From: Chromatiales bacterium
Lineage (GTDB): Bacteria; Pseudomonadota; Gammaproteobacteria; Steroidobacterales; GCA-2729495
NCBI GenBank assembly: GCA_024234935.1
Contig: JACKNI010000001.1
Coordinates: forward strand, 1,051,054 to 1,115,053
DNA length: 64,000 bases
Direction: 5' to 3'
The notes beneath the pieces were generated by a model that saw nothing but the letters and a program-made list of their open reading frames with translations, was not told the origin of the DNA and did not search any database. Both the position numbers and the translations under genes were made by a program. Positions 61,357 to 64,000 of this stretch are shown here, in pieces (the first letter of the stretch is position 1; every line of letters begins with the position of its first letter).

Positions 61357-61878
61357 ATGGCAACACCCCGCGAATTCATGCCGCTGTCCATCGCGATACT
61401 CACGGTATCCGACACGCGCACCATCGAAACCGATTCATCCGGCGCATTGCTGGTCGAGCGCCTGAAGAAGGCCGGTCACCAGCTCGGCGATCACCAGATC
61501 AATCCGGACGACATCTACCGCATCCGTGCCACGGTCTCGGCATGGATCGCCGATCCAGCCATCGATGCGATCATCACCACCGGCGGCACCGGCGTCACCG
61601 GGCGTGACAGCACACCCGAAGCGATCGAGCCGCTGCTCGACAAGGTCATCGACGGCTTTGGCGAAGTCTTCCGCATGATTTCCTGGAACGACATCGGCAC
61701 CTCCACGCTCTCGTCACGCGCGCTCTCCGGCGTGGCGAACGGCACCTATCTCTTCTGTCTGCCGGGGTCGGGCAACGCCTGCGCGACCGGCTGGGACAAG
61801 CTCATCGCCGCCCAGCTCGACTACCGCACGCGCCCCTGCAACCTCGTCGAGCTCATGCCGCGACTCAAAGAGAAGTGA
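61357..61878 (+). CDS. moaB: molybdenum cofactor biosynthesis protein B
   Basis: 173 residues, the MoaB length. Motifs: SIAILTVSDTRTIETDSSGALL, IITTGGTGVTGRDSTPEAIEPLLDK, FRMISWNDIGTSTLSSRALSGVANGTYLFCLPGSGNA. MoaB/MogA proteins adenylate molybdopterin; in many bacteria MoaB alone is of uncertain activity. It lies apart from the other moco genes, seven bases before gloB. Confidence 0.95.
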   Translation: MATPREFMPLSIAILTVSDTRTIETDSSGALLVERLKKAGHQLGDHQINPDDIYRIRATVSAWIADPAIDAIITTGGTGVTGRDSTPEAIEPLLDKVIDGFGEVFRMISWNDIGTSTLSSRALSGVANGTYLFCLPGSGNACATGWDKLIAAQLDYRTRPCNLVELMPRLKEK

Positions 61879-61885
61879 GGCAATC

Positions 61886-62656
61886 GTGGCCGCACTCCAG
61901 GTCCATCAGTTCCCCTGCCTCGGGGACAACTATGGATACCTGGTTCACGACCCGGATTCGGGGCTCACCGCAACGATAGACAGCCCGGACGCCGAGGCCA
62001 TCAGGCACGCGATCGACGAGCGCGGCTGGAAACTCGACTACATCCTCAACACCCATCATCACCAGGATCACGCCGGCGGCAATCTCGCGCTGAAAGCCGG
62101 CACCGGCTGCACGATCGTGGGCGCCCGCGCCGATGCCGAAAGAATTCCCGGCATCGATATTCCTGTCAGCGAAGGCGACAGCTTCACGCTCGGCGAACAC
62201 TCCGCACGGATCATCGAAACACCCGGCCACACGCGGGCGCACATCTGCTACCTGTTCGAGGCCGATGGCCTGGCCTTCGTCGGCGATACCCTGTTCTCCA
62301 TGGGCTGCGGACGGCTCTTCGAGGGCACCCCCGCACAGATGTGGACTTCCCTGCAGAAAATCATGCAACTGCCTGATGAGACAAAGATTTTCTGTGCGCA
62401 TGAATATACGCAAAGCAACGGCCGCTTCGCGTTGAGCGTGGAGCCCGACAATCCCGCACTGCTCGCCCGCATGCGCGAAGTAGCGGCGCTGCGGGCTGCC
62501 GGTCAGCCCACCGTGCCGAGTACGCTCGGCGTTGAAAAAGCCACCAATCCCTTCCTGCGTCCGGCAAGCACGGCGCTCCGCGCAAGGCTCGGACTCGCCG
62601 ACGCAAGCAACACGGAGGTGTTTGCCGAGACACGCAAGCGCAAAGATCAGTTCTGA
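61886..62656 (+). CDS. gloB: hydroxyacylglutathione hydrolase (glyoxalase II)
   Basis: 256 residues. Metallo-beta-lactamase fold with THHHQDHAGG, a metal ligand in TPGHTRAHICY, VGDTLFSMGCGRLFEGT, and the C-terminal family segment FCAHEYTQSNGRFAL...NPFLRP. It hydrolyses S-lactoylglutathione to lactate and glutathione. The start is GTG 61886, seven bases after moaB. Confidence 0.96.
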   Translation: MAALQVHQFPCLGDNYGYLVHDPDSGLTATIDSPDAEAIRHAIDERGWKLDYILNTHHHQDHAGGNLALKAGTGCTIVGARADAERIPGIDIPVSEGDSFTLGEHSARIIETPGHTRAHICYLFEADGLAFVGDTLFSMGCGRLFEGTPAQMWTSLQKIMQLPDETKIFCAHEYTQSNGRFALSVEPDNPALLARMREVAALRAAGQPTVPSTLGVEKATNPFLRPASTALRARLGLADASNTEVFAETRKRKDQF

Positions 62657-62686
62657 AGCAGCCGTTGAAGCTGCGGGGAGACGATC

Positions 62687-62875
62687 ATGCTCGAAGACGT
62701 CACCGTCACCTGCCCCTATTGCTGGGAAAGCATCGCGCTCGAACTCGACCTCTCGCAGGGCGACCAGACCTGCATCGAAGACTGCCCGGTGTGCTGCGCG
62801 CCGATCCTGGTGCGCTATACGGTCGACGACGAGGGCCAGCTCGACACCCTCGCCGTCGCCCGCGAGAACGGCTAG
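62687..62875 (+). CDS. CPXCG-motif cysteine-rich small protein
   Basis: 62 residues with two zinc-knuckle pairs, C9/C12 (TCPYC) and C33/C36 (DCPVC), and the acidic start MLEDVTVTCPYCWESIALELD typical of this family. Its function is unknown, probably a structural zinc protein. GGGGAG lies before the ATG. Its last four bases overlap the convergent gene. Confidence 0.93.
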   Translation: MLEDVTVTCPYCWESIALELDLSQGDQTCIEDCPVCCAPILVRYTVDDEGQLDTLAVARENG

Positions 62876-63729
62876 GCGGTGAACACCGCCTGATGATCGC
62901 GAATGAACTGCTCCAGCGAGATCGGCGGTTTGCCGGTCAGCTTCTGCACTGAATCACTGAGGTGCAGATCGTGCCCGTCGGCGATCTCCTGGAACAGCTC
63001 GCACACCGCGTTCAGGTGCCAGGCGTTGGTCAGGAATCTCGACAGCGTCTGCCGATAGGCAGGCATCGGCACATGCACGTACTCGATCTTGCGGCCCAGC
63101 ACCTTCGTGAATCGCGCCGCCACATCGTGAAAGCTCAGGATCTCGGGGCCGGTGATCTCATAGCTCTTTCCGGCGTGGCCTGAACCCGTCAGCACCACAG
63201 CGGCCACCGCACCGATATCGCGCACATCCGCCATCGCCGTCTTGCCATCGGCCATCGGCAGGAAAAACTTGCCCTGCTCCTTGATCGTGCCGGCGCTGCC
63301 GAGCAGGTTCTGCATGAAGAAATTCGGCTTCAGGAAGGTCCAGCCCAGACCCGAGGCGCGCAGATACTGCTCGGCCTCCCAGTGCACCTTCGGGATCGGC
63401 GCCTTCGCATCGGCCACGGCCTCCATCGACGACATCTTCACCAGCTGCGTCACGCCCGCGGCCTTCGCGGCATCGATGAACTGCTTTTCGGATGCCAGCT
63501 GGGTTTCGCCATTCGGCATGATCATCAGCGCCCGCTCGACACCGCGCAGGGCCTTGTCGATCACGGCCCGATCGGTCACATCGCCGACCACCAGGTCCAC
63601 CCCGGCATCCTTCAGCGCAGCAGCCTTCTCCGCGTTGCGCACGATCGCCCGCAGCGGCACGCCCTTGCCCAGCAGCGCCTTTGCCGTTGCGCCACCCGTC
63701 TTGCCCGTCACGCCAGTCAACAGAATCAT
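62872..63729 (-). CDS. NmrA-like NAD(P)-binding SDR protein
   Basis: 285 residues of the atypical SDR group (NmrA/HSCARG, azoreductase-like). Nucleotide loop MILLTGVTGKTGGATAKALLGKG, then DLVVGDVTDRAVIDKALRGVERALMIMP and VHWEAEQYLRASGLGWTFLKPNFFMQN. Start: of three nearby ATGs, 63729 has a GGAGAG six bases upstream and gives the standard MILLTG start, so it is preferred to 63741. A REP arm lies just upstream. The substrate is unknown. Confidence 0.9.
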   Translation of the reverse strand: MILLTGVTGKTGGATAKALLGKGVPLRAIVRNAEKAAALKDAGVDLVVGDVTDRAVIDKALRGVERALMIMPNGETQLASEKQFIDAAKAAGVTQLVKMSSMEAVADAKAPIPKVHWEAEQYLRASGLGWTFLKPNFFMQNLLGSAGTIKEQGKFFLPMADGKTAMADVRDIGAVAAVVLTGSGHAGKSYEITGPEILSFHDVAARFTKVLGRKIEYVHVPMPAYRQTLSRFLTNAWHLNAVCELFQEIADGHDLHLSDSVQKLTGKPPISLEQFIRDHQAVFTA

Positions 63730-63753
63730 CATTCTCTCCATGAATTCAGCTGG

Positions 63754-63771
63754 GTAGGAGCGGCTTCAGCC
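63754..63771. repeat. single REP arm
   Basis: GTAGGAGCGGCTTCAGCC continues as GCAATGCCGG, one hairpin arm (GCGGCTTCAGCCGC) with no inverted partner. It lies between the NmrA-like gene and the tRNA promoter. Confidence 0.8.
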
Positions 63772-63817
63772 GCAATGCCGGCAGTCTACCCCACCGCCTC
63801 GATCCGGCCCGAAACAC

Positions 63818-63845
63818 TTCCCATCGTGACCGAATTGCCTATAAT
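63818..63845 (+). promoter_or_regulatory. promoter of the tRNA-Arg gene
   Basis: A perfect TATAAT (63840-63845) with a TTCCCA -35-like hexamer (63818-63823) 16 bases upstream. The sequence after the -10 box is GC-only (CCCCCGCC), a discriminator typical of stable-RNA promoters under stringent control. It would start a leader of about 60 bases before the tRNA. Confidence 0.7.
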
Positions 63846-63911
63846 CCCCCGCCTGCCGGACCCATCCATGCCCGGCTTCCAAAGGGCCTCAAGCCCGGCA
63901 CCACGCAATAC

Positions 63912-63988
63912 GCGCCCGTAGCTCAGTTGGATAGAGCGTCTGGCTACGAACCAGAAGGTCGGGAGTTCGAATCTCTCCGGGCGCGCCA
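63912..63988 (+). tRNA. tRNA-Arg (anticodon ACG)
   Basis: A full cloverleaf is visible: acceptor GCGCCCG pairs with CGGGCGC, D-arm GCTCAGTTGGATAGAGC, anticodon stem TCTGG/CCAGA around CTACGAA with ACG at 63946-63948, T-loop GTTCGAATC, discriminator G and encoded CCA (63986-63988). The adenosine at position 34 is expected to become inosine and read CGU, CGC and CGA. Confidence 0.97.
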
Positions 63989-64000
63989 GTAGATAAAAAC

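Noticed and set aside
63912..63988. tRNA-Arg as an integration site of a genomic island
   Set aside because: The window ends 12 bases after the tRNA, so no integrase or repeated 3' end can be judged.

Overview
The window is 64 kb of GC-rich bacterial chromosome, densely packed with genes. Gene content and gene fusions point to an aerobic or microaerobic gammaproteobacterium: a ccoNOQP-ccoGHIS cbb3 oxidase operon, a PatZ-type acetyltransferase of standard length, a phoBR-phoU-pstSCAB cluster, ZapE and TesB. Extragenic palindromes of the type GTAGGAGCGGCTTCAGCCGC, well known from pseudomonads and xanthomonad relatives, occur at four places. I cannot name the genus. Almost all of the window is ordinary core metabolism. 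No gap without a gene exceeds 300 bases; the largest (55535-55813) is filled by a REP element and the left end of an insertion sequence.

Layout. 1-10.8 kb: lipid and CoA metabolism (acyltransferase fragment, thiolase, ETF-ubiquinone oxidoreductase, TesB), ZapE, a Crp/Fnr regulator, gpmA and a gamma carbonic anhydrase. 10.8-15.3 kb: a moaC-mobA-folE-maoC operon, divergent from a leuCD pair. 15.3-19.7 kb: PatZ, dodecin, a zinc metallopeptidase and DUF2784. 19.8-27.8 kb: the complete cbb3 oxidase structural and assembly operon. 27.8-31.4 kb: a GST, DUF2189, and a three-gene b-heme/c-heme electron-transfer module. 31.5-37.1 kb: an esterase, a DMT transporter, a CoA-transferase divergent from an HMG-CoA-lyase-like enzyme, and a porin. 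37.2-44.8 kb: the phosphate regulon. 44.9-48.3 kb: an operon of flavoprotein, Tat-exported DUF1838 protein, orphan 2Fe-2S protein and lipoprotein cytochrome c. 48.4-55.5 kb: a YbhB-type protein, acetoacetyl-CoA synthetase, moaA, a quinone reductase, xdhC and moeA. 55.6-56.8 kb: one complete IS110-family element. 56.8-60.8 kb: a beta-alanine catabolic operon (aminotransferase, mmsA, ald). 60.9-64 kb: a CBS protein, moaB, gloB, small proteins, and tRNA-Arg(ACG) with its promoter.

Themes. Molybdenum-cofactor genes (moaC, mobA, moaA, moeA, moaB, xdhC) are spread over the window, yet no molybdopterin-binding catalytic subunit is present. Only an isolated 2Fe-2S subunit of that enzyme class is seen. 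The beta-alanine operon forms a closed loop in which alanine dehydrogenase can regenerate the pyruvate used by the aminotransferase.

The most informative find is the IS110 element. Its 5' non-coding region folds into two guide-bearing loops, and all four guides can be read directly against the flanking target and the element's own ends, so its bridge RNA is decoded from sequence alone. The element sits at a CT core inside a REP palindrome. The empty site reconstructs perfectly and matches an intact copy 3.4 kb away.
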